Source of the DNA: Rs1 sp038900335 | GTDB taxonomy: Bacteria; Pseudomonadota; Gammaproteobacteria; Pseudomonadales; Balneatricaceae | Length of the DNA: 64,000 nt | Direction: 5' to 3' | Assembly: GCA_038900335.1 (NCBI GenBank) | Contig: JBBMRB010000002.1 | Coordinates: forward strand, 248,001-312,000 | Shown: in pieces, positions 26,723 to 36,828 of the stretch | Layout of the letters: every line of letters starts with the position of its first letter | Numbering within the stretch: position 1 is the first letter of the stretch | Program-made: the position numbers and the translations under genes | Notes under the pieces: model-generated | What the model was told of the DNA's origin: nothing | Databases searched by the model: none | What the model saw: only the letters and a program-made list of their open reading frames with translations

Positions 26723-29700
26723 TTACGCCATTTATTTATCTAATGGCTCCATCCTGATTTTTGAAAATGGCTCAAACACTGGTACCTCTTTGGTGTATAC
26801 CGATGCTGATGTTTTATCTATCGACTTAAATAAAGATTCTGGCATAGTCTCTTATTTAAAAAATGGTGAGGTATTTTACGTATCTAACCATATTGCTGAT
26901 TTAAATAGTGAATACAGTTTTATTGGTGCACCTTTGAAAAAAGGTATCGGTATTTCTCACCTTCAATTTGGTAGTAAGGATGCTGTCGCTATTTATGAAA
27001 ATGTCGGTGTAAACCAGAAGATAGCAACGATTGGTGTCAATGATGCTGATAGCCGTACGTGGACATACTCTTTAGTTAATGGCGATGGAGATACCGATAA
27101 CGCTGCTGTTATTATCGGGGGTGTTAATAATAATGAAATTATCCTTGCAGCCAATCCGATTAAAGCCACCCAAACAAATTATAGCATTCGTATTAAAGTT
27201 ACTGATGAATACGCCAATACTTATGAACAAGCAGTATATTTTTCAATCACTGATAATCTGGCGCCTTCAGATTTATTGGTTAAAGATAATTTAGACATAC
27301 TCACTTCACCAATTACAACGCCAGAGATAGCAGGCGAAATCAGTGAAGTTGATTTAACAACCTCAGGGACTATCCTACACTCAGGATCGGCGAACTGGGG
27401 AACCACTATTATCTCTGCCAATACGGTATTGGCAAGTAAAGGTGTAGTAGTTCAATTCCAGCCACAAGGTACAGGTAATGCTGGCATGTGGGGTCTCAAT
27501 ATAGCTGGAGAAACTGGGACAGCGAGATCTTTTGAGGTTATTGATTATGCAATTTACTTAAATAATGGCTCTATACTCATTTATGAAAACGGTTCAGGTG
27601 CTGGTGTTTCTGAGTCTTATGCCCTAACGGACACCCTGTCTATTCAACTCAATAAAGACACGGGCTTAGTTTCCTATTTAAAAAACGACACCGTTTTTCA
27701 TACCTCTACCCAGATCGCAGATCTTAATGCAGAATATAATTTCACCGGGGCACCTTTTACCAGAGGTATCGGTATTGCTAATTTGCTATTTGGTAACCAA
27801 GCAGTAGTAAGCGTTTATGAAAATGCAGGGGCCAACCAAACTATAGCAAAACTAGATGTCAACGATACTGACAGCAACTCTTGGACTTATACGTTAGTCA
27901 GCGGTGATGGTGATGACGACAATGCCGCTGTCGCTATTGGCGGTATAAATAATAATGAAATAATCCTGCTTGCTGACCCATCTTTTGCTGTCAAAGCACA
28001 TTATTCAGTACGCGTCAGCGTCAGCGATGATCACCAAAACAGCCGCATCGAAGTTATCGAGTTCAACGTCATTGAAAATGCGACACCTATCGCTATACAA
28101 GCTATCAATGCAAGTGGTGACAATGCTGTTATTTTCCAGATTCCGACAATTAAGGGTGATATTAGTGACGTTGACCTTACAAGCGCAGGCACCATCCTAA
28201 AAAGCGCTGCTAGTGACACCTGGACAACCACCGTTAGCTCTAACAATACGGTATTAGGAAGTAGCGGTGTAAAAGTGACGTTTCAAGCTGAAGGTAGCGG
28301 TAATGGCGGTATGTGGGGAATTAATACCGCAGAGCAAGCATACACCTCTCGCTCTTACGATGTCATCGATTATGCTATTTATTTTTCAGGTAGTTCAGTA
28401 TCTGTTTATGAAAACGGTATTAGCAAAGGAGGTAGCACGCCTTATAGCACTAGTGATGTTTTTTCGATTGAAATGGATAAAATAACCGGCCAAGTAACCT
28501 ATCTTAAAAATGACTTCATATTTTTTACTTCCTCTGTTACTGCTGATATCAACACGACATATACTTTCACTGGAGCCCCCTTCACCGTTGGGGCTGGCAT
28601 TAGCAACCTGACATTTTCCAATCAAGATACATTAACTTTATACGAAAATAAGGGAGAGAATAAAGCGGTCGCTATTCTCAATGTCGATGATCCAGATAGT
28701 ACTGCTTGGACTTATACATTAGTGGCCGGTGATGGCGATACTGATAACGCCGCAGTGGTCATTGCAGGTACCAATAGCAATGAGCTTATTTTGATTGCAA
28801 ACCCTGACCTAGCAAATCAGCAAAGCTATAGTGTGCGTATCCGCGTCACTGATAATCATCATAAAAGTTATGAAGAAGTCATTCAATTTAACGTTATAGA
28901 AGCAACAGCACCGACAGATATTATCACTGCTACCTCATTGTTTATACCTGAAATTATCGGCGAAATAAGTGAAGTAAATATTTCAATAGCTGGTGATATT
29001 GTTAAAACAGCAGCTTTGGGTTGGTCTACAACTGTTAGCTCTGCAAATAGCGTGTTAGCCAGCAAAGGTGTGCAGGTAGAGTTTTCTTCGATAGGTACTG
29101 GCAACGCGGGTATGTGGGGATTAAACGTATCAGGACAATCTGCAGCAGCAAGGTCTTATGACGTGATAGATTATGCTGTTTATTTATTAAACGGCTCTAT
29201 TCGTATTTTTGAAAACAGTATTGATAAAGGTGCTTTTGCTAGCTATTTTGCAACCGATATCCTTGCAGTCAATATCGATAAACACACCGGAATCGTGACG
29301 TACTTGAAAAATGGTTCCGTATTTTACACCTCAAGTAACCTAGCTGATTTAAATGCGGAGTATACTTTCACTGGGACACCGTATTCTCAAGGCATAGGTA
29401 TTGGGAGTTTAAAATTTGGTAGCCTTGAGCCGACTATTTTTGAGGATGAGGGATCCCACCAAACCGTTGTTTTTTTGGATATTGAAGATGAAGATAGTAG
29501 CACTTGGACATACTCTCTAGCTACAGGCGGTGGTGATTATGATAACAATGCTGTCATTATTGGCGGCAATAACAACAACGAAATTATCCTACTTGCAAAT
29601 CCCAAAATAGCGAACCAAGAAAACTACAGTATTCGGGTTAAGGTGAGCAATAACCATCAAAAAAGCTACGAAGAAGTGATAACTTTTGTTGTTATCAAAA

Positions 29701-32130
29701 ATAGCGCTCCAATAGATATTATTGTTAACAACTCAGCACAACGAGGTCAGCATTTACTACCAATACCAGCCATTATTGGCGAAACCGATGAAGTTGACTT
29801 ATCTAGCCCTGGGGCCATTTTAAAAACAACATCGTTAGGCTGGGATACAACAGTAAAATCTGAAAACGCAGTAATGGCAAATAAAGGTGTACAGGTAAGT
29901 TTTTCAGCACAAGGCTCTGGAAATGCCGGTATGTGGGGGCTAAATATATCAGAACAAGCAGCCACAGCAAGATCTTATGATGTTATCGATTATGCTATTT
30001 ATTTGCTGGAAGGCACCCTTTATATTTTTGAAAACAGTGTTAATAAAGGTGCGTTTTTAACTTATTCTGCAGCAGATACTTTTACGGTGAATCTAGATAA
30101 AGATTCGGGTAGCGTCACTTATATGAAAAATGACAGCGTTTTTTATACATCAACGAACCTAGCCGATTTAAATGCACAATACCTTTTCACGGGTACTCCT
30201 TATTCACCAGGGATAGGTATCAGTAATCTACAGTTTGGTAGCCTTGAGCCAATAATTTACGAGAACGAAGGCACTAATAAAACGGTCGCAGTACTAGATG
30301 TTGATGATGAAGATAGTAACACTTGGACATACTTACTGGTATCAGGTGTGGGCGATGATGACAATACTGCCGTCTTCTTAGGAGGTATTAATAACAACGA
30401 AATTATTCTTATTAACAACCCAGACATTTCACAGCAAGAAAATTATAGCGTGCGCGTTAGCGTTACCGATAATCATAATAATAGTTATGAGGAAATCATT
30501 GAATTTAAGGTGCTTGAAAACACCCCACCCATCGCACTTTCAATTAAAGATGCTTATATCGGTGAGGTAGATAACATCGATGTATCAACTCAAGGAACAC
30601 TTCTCAAAGTTGATGCTAGTGACGCGAACGCACTAGTAATGTCTAAAGAACAAGCACTGGCATCTGATGGCGTAAGCGTTGCATTTAAAGCCATTACTGA
30701 CTCAAACGTCTTAAACAACGGTATGTTTGGTTTAAGCACTTTGTTACTTAAAGCAACTGATCATGTTACTCACTCTTACGAAGTAATAGATTATGCGATC
30801 TCATTAGACAATGGGGTGATTAATGTTTATGAAAAAGGCATTTTTATAGCGACTTATGGTGCTTTCACTGTTTACGACTTGTTTAGTATTAATATCAACG
30901 AAGTAAATGGTAGCGTTACTTATCTCAAAAATGGCGCTATTTTTTATACATCAGCCACCAACGCAGACTTAACAGATACATTTAGCTTCGCAGCAGCACC
31001 TTATAATGAAAACACTGGTATAACGGATATCACTCTCTCTTTTGATCACCTTAGCGTCTATGAAAATATAGGTCCTCAGCAATCTATTGCCACCTTAATC
31101 ACTGATGACCCAGACAGCCAGTCTTGGAGTTATTCACTCGTATCGGGCACTGGGGATAATGATAATAGCGCAATTAGCATTGGCGGAATCAATAATAATG
31201 AGCTGATATTTATCGCTAACCCGAATAGCTTAGTCCAAGACTCTTTTTCGATTAGAGTACAAGTAACTGATAATCAAGGAGCCAGTTTTGAAAAGGTCAT
31301 TAACTTTTCTGTAAGATCTGATCCTAATGCAGTTCAATTGTTATTAAAAGACGCTAATGGGCAGGATGTAGAGCCCTCATTTATGGCTCTCGTGTTTAGT
31401 GGAGAAACAAACGACGTCGATATTTCTAATGAAGGCGTCATCATCAAAACTGGCCCTAGCGGTTGGAATACCATTATTGAAACAGAGCAAACGACTATCG
31501 CAAGCGATGGTGCCTACGTCGAATTTAAAGCGGCAGGTACAGCTGATGCAGGTGTATGGGGTTTAAACACCCCAGGCGAAAACAATACCACTTCGGCTAA
31601 CATTATTGATTATGGCATACATTTATCTAGCACAAGTGCGGCTTATATTTATGAGAATACTAATGTGGTTTTCGCTCTAGGTGCTTATACAGCATCAGAT
31701 GTATTTGCTATTAATATCGATAAAGACACTGCAGAGGTTACTTACCTAAAAAACGGCTCTGTCGTTTATCGTGCCCTAAACTCTGCTAATTTAAACGCTG
31801 AATATGCATTTGTTGGTGCTCCTTTTACGACAAGCCAAGGCATTACAGATTTTAAATTCCAGCAATTTAAACCACTAACAATCTATGAAAATAGCGGTGA
31901 TAACACCACAGTTGCGAATTTAACGGCTGATGATGACAACACAACTTGGCACTATTCAATTGTTGATGGCATAGGTGATGATGATAATACCGCTTTGCGT
32001 ATTGGTGGCTTAAATAATGATCAATTAATTTTAATTGATAATCCTAACGTTCCCACGCAAGAAAGCTACAGCGTGCGTATTAAAATGACCAATGCAAACA
32101 ATCGATCCTATGAAGAAATTATTGAGTTTA
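26498..32130 (+). repeat. seven tandem ~820-bp adhesin repeat units
   Basis: The equivalent codon of each unit (the PxIxGE motif) falls at 26498, 27321, 28143, 28947, 29766, 30549 and 31389, giving periods of 823, 822, 804, 819, 783 and 840 bp. Units 2-5 are close relatives; 6 and 7 are more diverged (GMFGLS, GVWGLN). Confidence 0.9.
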
Positions 32131-32897
32131 GTGTAGTAGAGCGCACATTATCTACGCCACTCATCCTGGATCTCGATAATGATGGTGTTGAAACACTTCC
32201 TCTATCTGCAGGCATAATATTTGATATAGATGCCGATGGCATACAAGATAAAACTGGCTGGGCGTCAGGTGATGATGGCTTTCTGGTACGAGATATCAAT
32301 CAAGATGGCCTAATTAATGACGCCAGTGAGCTATTTGGTGAACACACAATCAAAAGCAATGGTGAAAAGGCGGAGGATGGATTTGCAGCACTGCGTGAAT
32401 TTGACCAAAACTTAGACGGTATCATTGATGATAAAGACGATATCTATCAAGAGTTGCATATTTGGCAAGACATAAACGAAGACGGTATATCACAAGCCAA
32501 TGAGCTTTTTACTCTCCTTGATAAAGGTGTTAGCTCGATTGAAGTTAACCCATCGCAAGTGATGGAGAACAGTCAAGGTAACATCACAGCACTGCGCGCT
32601 CTTTGGTTAGATGCATTAGACAACAAACATACTATCGATGACGTTTGGCTTGCTTATACTCAAGGCCAACCAAACAGCATAGACCTTAATAGTTTAATAC
32701 AGGCAGAGCAAGACGATGAAAATCATTTAGATCAATACTTTAACCAGTTCCTTAGTATTAACGATATACAGGGCAATACCCATGAAGCCAATACTGATAA
32801 CACAATCTCTATTGCCAGTGCTGATTTCCAGTTAATGATGCATGATAATGTCACCATAGGATTGCTTGAAAATCATCAGATGAGCATCGACAATTAA
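26706..32897 (+). CDS. giant adhesin, rest of the protein: repeats 1-7 and Ca2+-binding C-terminus
   Basis: Continuation of the adhesin in the +1 frame; the first internal Met is at 26790. It holds the end of repeat 1 and six further units of about 270 aa. Each unit has a conA/SPRY-like half (GNAGMWGLN, SYDVIDYAIYL, YENG, VTYLKNGSVFYTS) and a cadherin-like half (WTYSLV, DGDTDNAAV, NNNEIIL, YSVRIRVTDNH). From about 32150 the C-terminus carries EF-hand-like loops (DLDNDGVET, DINQDGLIND, DQNLDGIIDD, DINEDGISQ), a module common at the end of RTX-type proteins. Canonical GGxGxD nonapeptide repeats are absent. No type I secretion genes are adjacent. A surface adhesion or biofilm role is inferred. 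Confidence 0.75.
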   Translation, partial: SYNVIDYAIYLSNGSILIFENGSNTGTSLVYTDADVLSIDLNKDSGIVSYLKNGEVFYVSNHIADLNSEYSFIGAPLKKGIGISHLQFGSKDAVAIYENVGVNQKIATIGVNDADSRTWTYSLVNGDGDTDNAAVIIGGVNNNEIILAANPIKATQTNYSIRIKVTDEYANTYEQAVYFSITDNLAPSDLLVKDNLDILTSPITTPEIAGEISEVDLTTSGTILHSGSANWGTTIISANTVLASKGVVVQFQPQGTGNAGMWGLNIAGETGTARSFEVIDYAIYLNNGSILIYENGSGAGVSESYALTDTLSIQLNKDTGLVSYLKNDTVFHTSTQIADLNAEYNFTGAPFTRGIGIANLLFGNQAVVSVYENAGANQTIAKLDVNDTDSNSWTYTLVSGDGDDDNAAVAIGGINNNEIILLADPSFAVKAHYSVRVSVSDDHQNSRIEVIEFNVIENATPIAIQAINASGDNAVIFQIPTIKGDISDVDLTSAGTILKSAASDTWTTTVSSNNTVLGSSGVKVTFQAEGSGNGGMWGINTAEQAYTSRSYDVIDYAIYFSGSSVSVYENGISKGGSTPYSTSDVFSIEMDKITGQVTYLKNDFIFFTSSVTADINTTYTFTGAPFTVGAGISNLTFSNQDTLTLYENKGENKAVAILNVDDPDSTAWTYTLVAGDGDTDNAAVVIAGTNSNELILIANPDLANQQSYSVRIRVTDNHHKSYEEVIQFNVIEATAPTDIITATSLFIPEIIGEISEVNISIAGDIVKTAALGWSTTVSSANSVLASKGVQVEFSSIGTGNAGMWGLNVSGQSAAARSYDVIDYAVYLLNGSIRIFENSIDKGAFASYFATDILAVNIDKHTGIVTYLKNGSVFYTSSNLADLNAEYTFTGTPYSQGIGIGSLKFGSLEPTIFEDEGSHQTVVFLDIEDEDSSTWTYSLATGGGDYDNNAVIIGGNNNNEIILLANPKIANQENYSIRVKVSNNHQKSYEEVITFVVIKNSAPIDIIVNNSAQRGQHLLPIPAIIGETDEVDLSSPGAILKTTSLGWDTTVKSENAVMANKGVQVSFSAQGSGNAGMWGLNISEQAATARSYDVIDYAIYLLEGTLYIFENSVNKGAFLTYSAADTFTVNLDKDSGSVTYMKNDSVFYTSTNLADLNAQYLFTGTPYSPGIGISNLQFGSLEPIIYENEGTNKTVAVLDVDDEDSNTWTYLLVSGVGDDDNTAVFLGGINNNEIILINNPDISQQENYSVRVSVTDNHNNSYEEIIEFKVLENTPPIALSIKDAYIGEVDNIDVSTQGTLLKVDASDANALVMSKEQALASDGVSVAFKAITDSNVLNNGMFGLSTLLLKATDHVTHSYEVIDYAISLDNGVINVYEKGIFIATYGAFTVYDLFSININEVNGSVTYLKNGAIFYTSATNADLTDTFSFAAAPYNENTGITDITLSFDHLSVYENIGPQQSIATLITDDPDSQSWSYSLVSGTGDNDNSAISIGGINNNELIFIANPNSLVQDSFSIRVQVTDNQGASFEKVINFSVRSDPNAVQLLLKDANGQDVEPSFMALVFSGETNDVDISNEGVIIKTGPSGWNTIIETEQTTIASDGAYVEFKAAGTADAGVWGLNTPGENNTTSANIIDYGIHLSSTSAAYIYENTNVVFALGAYTASDVFAINIDKDTAEVTYLKNGSVVYRALNSANLNAEYAFVGAPFTTSQGITDFKFQQFKPLTIYENSGDNTTVANLTADDDNTTWHYSIVDGIGDDDNTALRIGGLNNDQLILIDNPNVPTQESYSVRIKMTNANNRSYEEIIEFSVVERTLSTPLILDLDNDGVETLPLSAGIIFDIDADGIQDKTGWASGDDGFLVRDINQDGLINDASELFGEHTIKSNGEKAEDGFAALREFDQNLDGIIDDKDDIYQELHIWQDINEDGISQANELFTLLDKGVSSIEVNPSQVMENSQGNITALRALWLDALDNKHTIDDVWLAYTQGQPNSIDLNSLIQAEQDDENHLDQYFNQFLSINDIQGNTHEANTDNTISIASADFQLMMHDNVTIGLLENHQMSIDN

Positions 32898-33203
32898 GAT
32901 AGTTATCGTCGCTGCCTATTTTATCAATATCTATCCATAAAACGTGGGACAATAAAAAATAAATATTATTACTGGCTACCCTTAATACAATCTATTGATA
33001 ATAAAGCCGCTGTCACTGAATGAGGCAGCTAACTAACGAATTAGTGTGGTCGGACTTGTTTATACAGTTCAAGCTCAAGTAATATATCGATCTTATATTA
33101 TTTGAAAAAAACAAATGCGAAGGTATTCTCAATATCTTAACTAATTGATAATGCTTTGAATTTTGTAAACTGATTAAAACGAGTACTTCGTGAGGTCATA
33201 ATA
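32898..33203. other. intergenic, 306 bp
   Basis: Spacer after the adhesin gene. No ORF, RNA or strong terminator is recognised. Confidence 0.45.
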
Positions 33204-33599
33204 ATGAGAGCTGCCAAAACTGAAAAACTAGCAACTAATAAAGACAGCGCCATAGCCTTCTACAAAACAGCTTACTTAGGTGACCCTGTCAAAGCGGTCG
33301 CACAGTATGTTGGTGCTGAATATATTCAGCACAATCCGTTAGTCGCTGATGGTAAGCAGGCATTTATTGATTATTTCACAGCAATGGCCAGAGATTACCC
33401 GGGTAAGAAAATTGAATTTGTCAGAGCCATAGCAGAAGGCGATCTAGTAGCGCTGCACACTCACCAAACTTGGCCAGATGGTGATGAGTATGTCACGATG
33501 GATTTTTTCCGCTTTGATGAGCACGGCAAAATTGTCGAGCACTGGGACTCTATTCAAACGATTCCAGCTGACACTAAAAATGGCAATTTAATGTATTGA
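33204..33599 (+). CDS. SnoaL/NTF2-like fold protein
   Basis: Protein of 131 aa with the cone-shaped NTF2-like fold: an N-terminal helix with FYKTAYLGDPVKAVAQYV, the motif YIQHNPLVADGKQAF, then the strands DLVALHTHQTW, MDFFRFDEHGKIVEHWDSIQ. Such SnoaL-like proteins are polyketide-cyclase relatives, often of unknown substrate. The catalytic His/Asp positions of true cyclases appear to be kept (HNP, HWD). It is a single gene with no informative neighbours. Confidence 0.82.
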   Translation: MRAAKTEKLATNKDSAIAFYKTAYLGDPVKAVAQYVGAEYIQHNPLVADGKQAFIDYFTAMARDYPGKKIEFVRAIAEGDLVALHTHQTWPDGDEYVTMDFFRFDEHGKIVEHWDSIQTIPADTKNGNLMY

Positions 33600-33740
33600 T
33601 TAAGCCTATTGATTCACTAGGCTGATAGTTCAGCGCCATTATTTTTGCACGGACCATACAAACCCTAACCACCATCTATACTTTCGACTTAAAATTGCAA
33701 ACTTGATAAAACCGCAAGTATCATCACGCTAACATTGCCC

Positions 33741-34646
33741 CTAATGCAGTGCATTCATAATAAGCCCGCTGACGATGAGTGCGATAGCTAACCAGCGAAT
33801 GGGATAACTGACTTCACGCAATAGTATCAAGCCTAGGAAAAAAGCAATCGGGATACTGGCTTGGCGAAAAGCGACAACATAAGTGACATTTGTAACCAGT
33901 GTCATCGCCACTAAAATAGGGGCGTAAGAGAGCATTGCCATCACATTAATCTTCAAAGAGAGGTATTTTTGCTCTTTTAACACCTTTATAAAATCCCCCC
34001 TATTACCTTTGTTAGCTATTGAAATTGTCGCTAAAGCGATGCTGGTAAAAAACACCTGGATATAGACATAACTAAAAGAGATAGCGAACATATTGGTATT
34101 TGCTGAACTAGCCGTTAATCGTTTCATGCCCATGCTGTCCAGTACTGAATACCCTGCTGTACCTAAAGCTGCGAGTAATACGAAAATCATCATTTTATTG
34201 GCATAATTAGCGAGTTTAAAGTCACCTAAATTTTGCATCGGCAGAAAAAAACAACCAATGATAATCAAAAAACCACTGACAATAGCTTCAATAGAAATGC
34301 TTGTCATATCGCTAAATAGTGCGACATAAGCGAGCACCATTAAAATGGGAATAGAGCGCAATAAAGGATAAGCTATCGATAAATTGCCATTTTGATAAGC
34401 ATTAGCAACGCCATAAAAATAGACTGCTTGGAACACACTACTGAGCATAATAATCAGCAGCGTTTTGCTATCGACATCTGGTAATAATTGATAATAATAA
34501 ATATAAAAAGGCAACAGCAATAAGCTGACAAAGAAGCCACCAACACAAAACAAACTGGTGGAGACACGAAACTTGCGGCTATACATATTCCAAGTAGCGT
34601 GCAATAACGTTGAAAATAGAATGAGTAATATAGCCGTGTAAGTCAT
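33741..34646 (-). CDS. DMT/EamA-family transporter
   Basis: Inner-membrane protein of 301 aa with about ten helices in two EamA halves (LLHATWNMYSRK at the start; FRQASIPIAFFLGLILLREV near the end is the classical EamA ending). The start at 34646 has GAGG 5 bp upstream, better than the longer reading from 34673. The substrate is unknown, typically metabolite export or uptake. It lies downstream of a LysR gene on the same strand, separated by about 140 bp. Confidence 0.85.
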   Translation of the reverse strand: MTYTAILLILFSTLLHATWNMYSRKFRVSTSLFCVGGFFVSLLLLPFYIYYYQLLPDVDSKTLLIIMLSSVFQAVYFYGVANAYQNGNLSIAYPLLRSIPILMVLAYVALFSDMTSISIEAIVSGFLIIIGCFFLPMQNLGDFKLANYANKMMIFVLLAALGTAGYSVLDSMGMKRLTASSANTNMFAISFSYVYIQVFFTSIALATISIANKGNRGDFIKVLKEQKYLSLKINVMAMLSYAPILVAMTLVTNVTYVVAFRQASIPIAFFLGLILLREVSYPIRWLAIALIVSGLIMNALH

Positions 34647-34788
34647 TGATGCCTCAAAGCAGTAACGCACCATAACAATAAATTATATCTATTTATTATC
34701 AGCGGTTATTTAATTGACACTTACTTAAATCCACTATCTTTATTAGCCAGGGCATTGTTAGTGGTTTAGTTAAATGCAGAAGGTGTTT

Positions 34789-35682
34789 TTAATGATTAGT
34801 ACTGCTAATTGCCAGCGTGCTATGGGTTTTAGCTAATGCGATAAATTCAGCTATACCGCGTTTTTTACTGTGTAAAGGCAGCCAAGAGACATGCTCTATC
34901 ACGCCGTCTTCATCATCAATTGCAACCAGGCGATAGCGCTTATTGTCCTCTCGGATATCATCACTTAAACCAAAGCCTACGCCTAAACCTAGAGCGACTG
35001 CGTTACAGATATGCTCTGACATATCCATTGTCATCGTGCTGGTAGGCGTTAAACCTTGTTGTGCAAACATCTGATCTGCATATCTTTGTGTATAAGAATC
35101 AGAATTATGGGCAATAATTGACTCTTCGCTGAGCTGTTTTATATCTATGGTTTGTGCATTAGCTAATGGATGATTAGGGTGCACAATAGCCATTAAATAA
35201 TGATGATGAAATGCCATACTTTCAAAATTATGCTGCGTGCCATACATCGGGAACAACCCAATATCCGCTTCATTATTGATAAGCGCCGAGCGACAAAAAT
35301 CAGTAGCGCCGGTTATTACCTGCAATTGGGCATCAGGATATCGCTCGCTAAAAGCGGCGATCAAAGGCATAAAAATAATAGGGGATGCCGTGGCGATACA
35401 CAGCTGAAACTGCTCGCCGGGCTGCTCATTAAAAATCTCATCCACTGCTGAGTCCAAATTAATATATTCGCAACTTAAATGATATAATTTTAGCCCAAGC
35501 TGTGTTGGCTTTATTTCTTTGTGATGACGCTCAAGCAGTACTTGATTAGTGCGCGCTTCAAGGCGACGGACTTGTGCAGTAATTGCCGGCTGGCTAACAC
35601 CTAAATGTTTAGCTGCTTGGGTGAAACTGCCAAATTTAACTAAAGCGTTAAAGCTTCGAATCTCGCTAAGGGTAATATCCAT
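34789..35682 (-). CDS. LysR-family regulator, CysB/phosphonate-type branch
   Basis: Protein of 297 aa. It has a helix-turn-helix (LSEIRSFNALVKFGSFTQAAKHLGVSQPAITAQVRRLE) and an effector domain. The AITAQVRRLE form and flanking phosphatase-like and DMT genes recall LysR regulators of 2-aminoethylphosphonate loci, but this is a weak guess. It sits between the DMT transporter and the phosphatase-like gene, all on the minus strand. Confidence 0.82.
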   Translation of the reverse strand: MDITLSEIRSFNALVKFGSFTQAAKHLGVSQPAITAQVRRLEARTNQVLLERHHKEIKPTQLGLKLYHLSCEYINLDSAVDEIFNEQPGEQFQLCIATASPIIFMPLIAAFSERYPDAQLQVITGATDFCRSALINNEADIGLFPMYGTQHNFESMAFHHHYLMAIVHPNHPLANAQTIDIKQLSEESIIAHNSDSYTQRYADQMFAQQGLTPTSTMTMDMSEHICNAVALGLGVGFGLSDDIREDNKRYRLVAIDDEDGVIEHVSWLPLHSKKRGIAEFIALAKTHSTLAISSTNH

Positions 35683-35814
35683 GCTAATTAATTCTCATTA
35701 AAGACATTCACTATAAAGCTGCTTCTTTATAAAATCGCTTCAAAAATTTATATGTCAGATGCTAACAACCTAACCAAGGCTGCTAGTCAGTGGCAAAACT
35801 CAGTGTTAGATAAT

Positions 35815-36633
35815 CTATTTAACCGCCGATAATAAGCCACTAGCTACTGGTTTATTGGCCGCTGTTATACCTAGTAACTGACAAATAGTACCGCAAATTT
35901 CTAGCTGCTTAGGGCGAGCGCTGCTGTCATGACTAAACGCCTGCCCCAGTACATAAAGTGGCACCATACGCTCTTGCGCTAAAGTACCGCCGTGGCTTTG
36001 ATCATTATTCATACCGTGATCTGAAGTCACTAATATTTGATAACCTAATGCCAGCCAATCAGGAAGATATTCTGATAAGGCTGCATCACTATGGCGAGCA
36101 GTGTTACGATACTTTGCACTATCCCAGCCACTGCGATGCCCGGCATCATCAATATTCATTGGGTGCACCAGTAAAAAATCAGGCTTATGCTGATTAATCA
36201 ACCAATTGGCATCTGCATACAAGTGATTATCAGGGTAGTGGTTTTCATGATAGAAACAGCCATATTGAATAGCCTTAGCTGGGTCTTGAGTCATACGATC
36301 GCGCTTAGCACTATAAGGGCTTTGGTTATAGAGTTCGCTAAACCAATGATAAGCTGCTGCAGCTGTTGTCAAACCATTCGCCGCTGCCAAACTAAACACA
36401 CTTTGCTCAGTCGATAAACGCTGAATATCATTGTGCACAATACCACTAACAACTGGCGGGACACCGGTCAAAATGGCTTCATAGAGCGGCCTAGACATAG
36501 AGGGCAGTTCACATTGTAGTTTGTACAATGTCGCCTGTTGCTGCTCACGCAACGCTTGCAAAAAACCCATGCACTGCTCACCAACTGAGTATTCTAAGCC
36601 GTCAAGAATGATCAATATTACTTTATTAGACAT
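35815..36633 (-). CDS. alkaline-phosphatase-superfamily hydrolase (nucleotide pyrophosphatase-like)
   Basis: Protein of 272 aa with metal ligands of the alkaline phosphatase / NPP / phosphopentomutase superfamily: Asp11 in LIILDG, a nucleophile Ser near residues 45-47 (PSMSRPLYEAILTG, replacing the usual Thr), NIDDAGHRSG around 160 and TSDHGMN around 208. It is short, with no signal peptide, so cytosolic. It likely cleaves phosphomono- or diesters or a phosphonate (phosphonoacetate hydrolases are relatives). It neighbours a LysR and a DMT gene. Confidence 0.8.
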   Translation of the reverse strand: MSNKVILIILDGLEYSVGEQCMGFLQALREQQQATLYKLQCELPSMSRPLYEAILTGVPPVVSGIVHNDIQRLSTEQSVFSLAAANGLTTAAAAYHWFSELYNQSPYSAKRDRMTQDPAKAIQYGCFYHENHYPDNHLYADANWLINQHKPDFLLVHPMNIDDAGHRSGWDSAKYRNTARHSDAALSEYLPDWLALGYQILVTSDHGMNNDQSHGGTLAQERMVPLYVLGQAFSHDSSARPKQLEICGTICQLLGITAANKPVASGLLSAVK

Positions 36634-36651
36634 AACAATTAGCCCTTTAAC

Positions 36652-36696
36652 ATAACTATAGACTATAGATAAAAAATAATAATAATCTATAGTTAT
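36652..36696. promoter_or_regulatory. 11-bp perfect inverted repeat upstream of the phosphatase gene
   Basis: ATAACTATAGA (36652-36662) and TCTATAGTTAT (36686-36696) are perfect reverse complements 23 bp apart. A further CTATAG copy lies directly inside. The centre is 41 bp from the start codon, a typical repressor/operator place. Confidence 0.55.
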
Positions 36697-36828
36697 ATTT
36701 AATGACAGTAAAATGTTAAATTCATCAAGATAAAAATATTACCAAGATTATTACCAAGACTAAGGGTAATTATAGAGCGAACAAACACCAGCAACGAAGG
36801 CAGAAAGCCCGATAGCCTGCCGTTTAGT

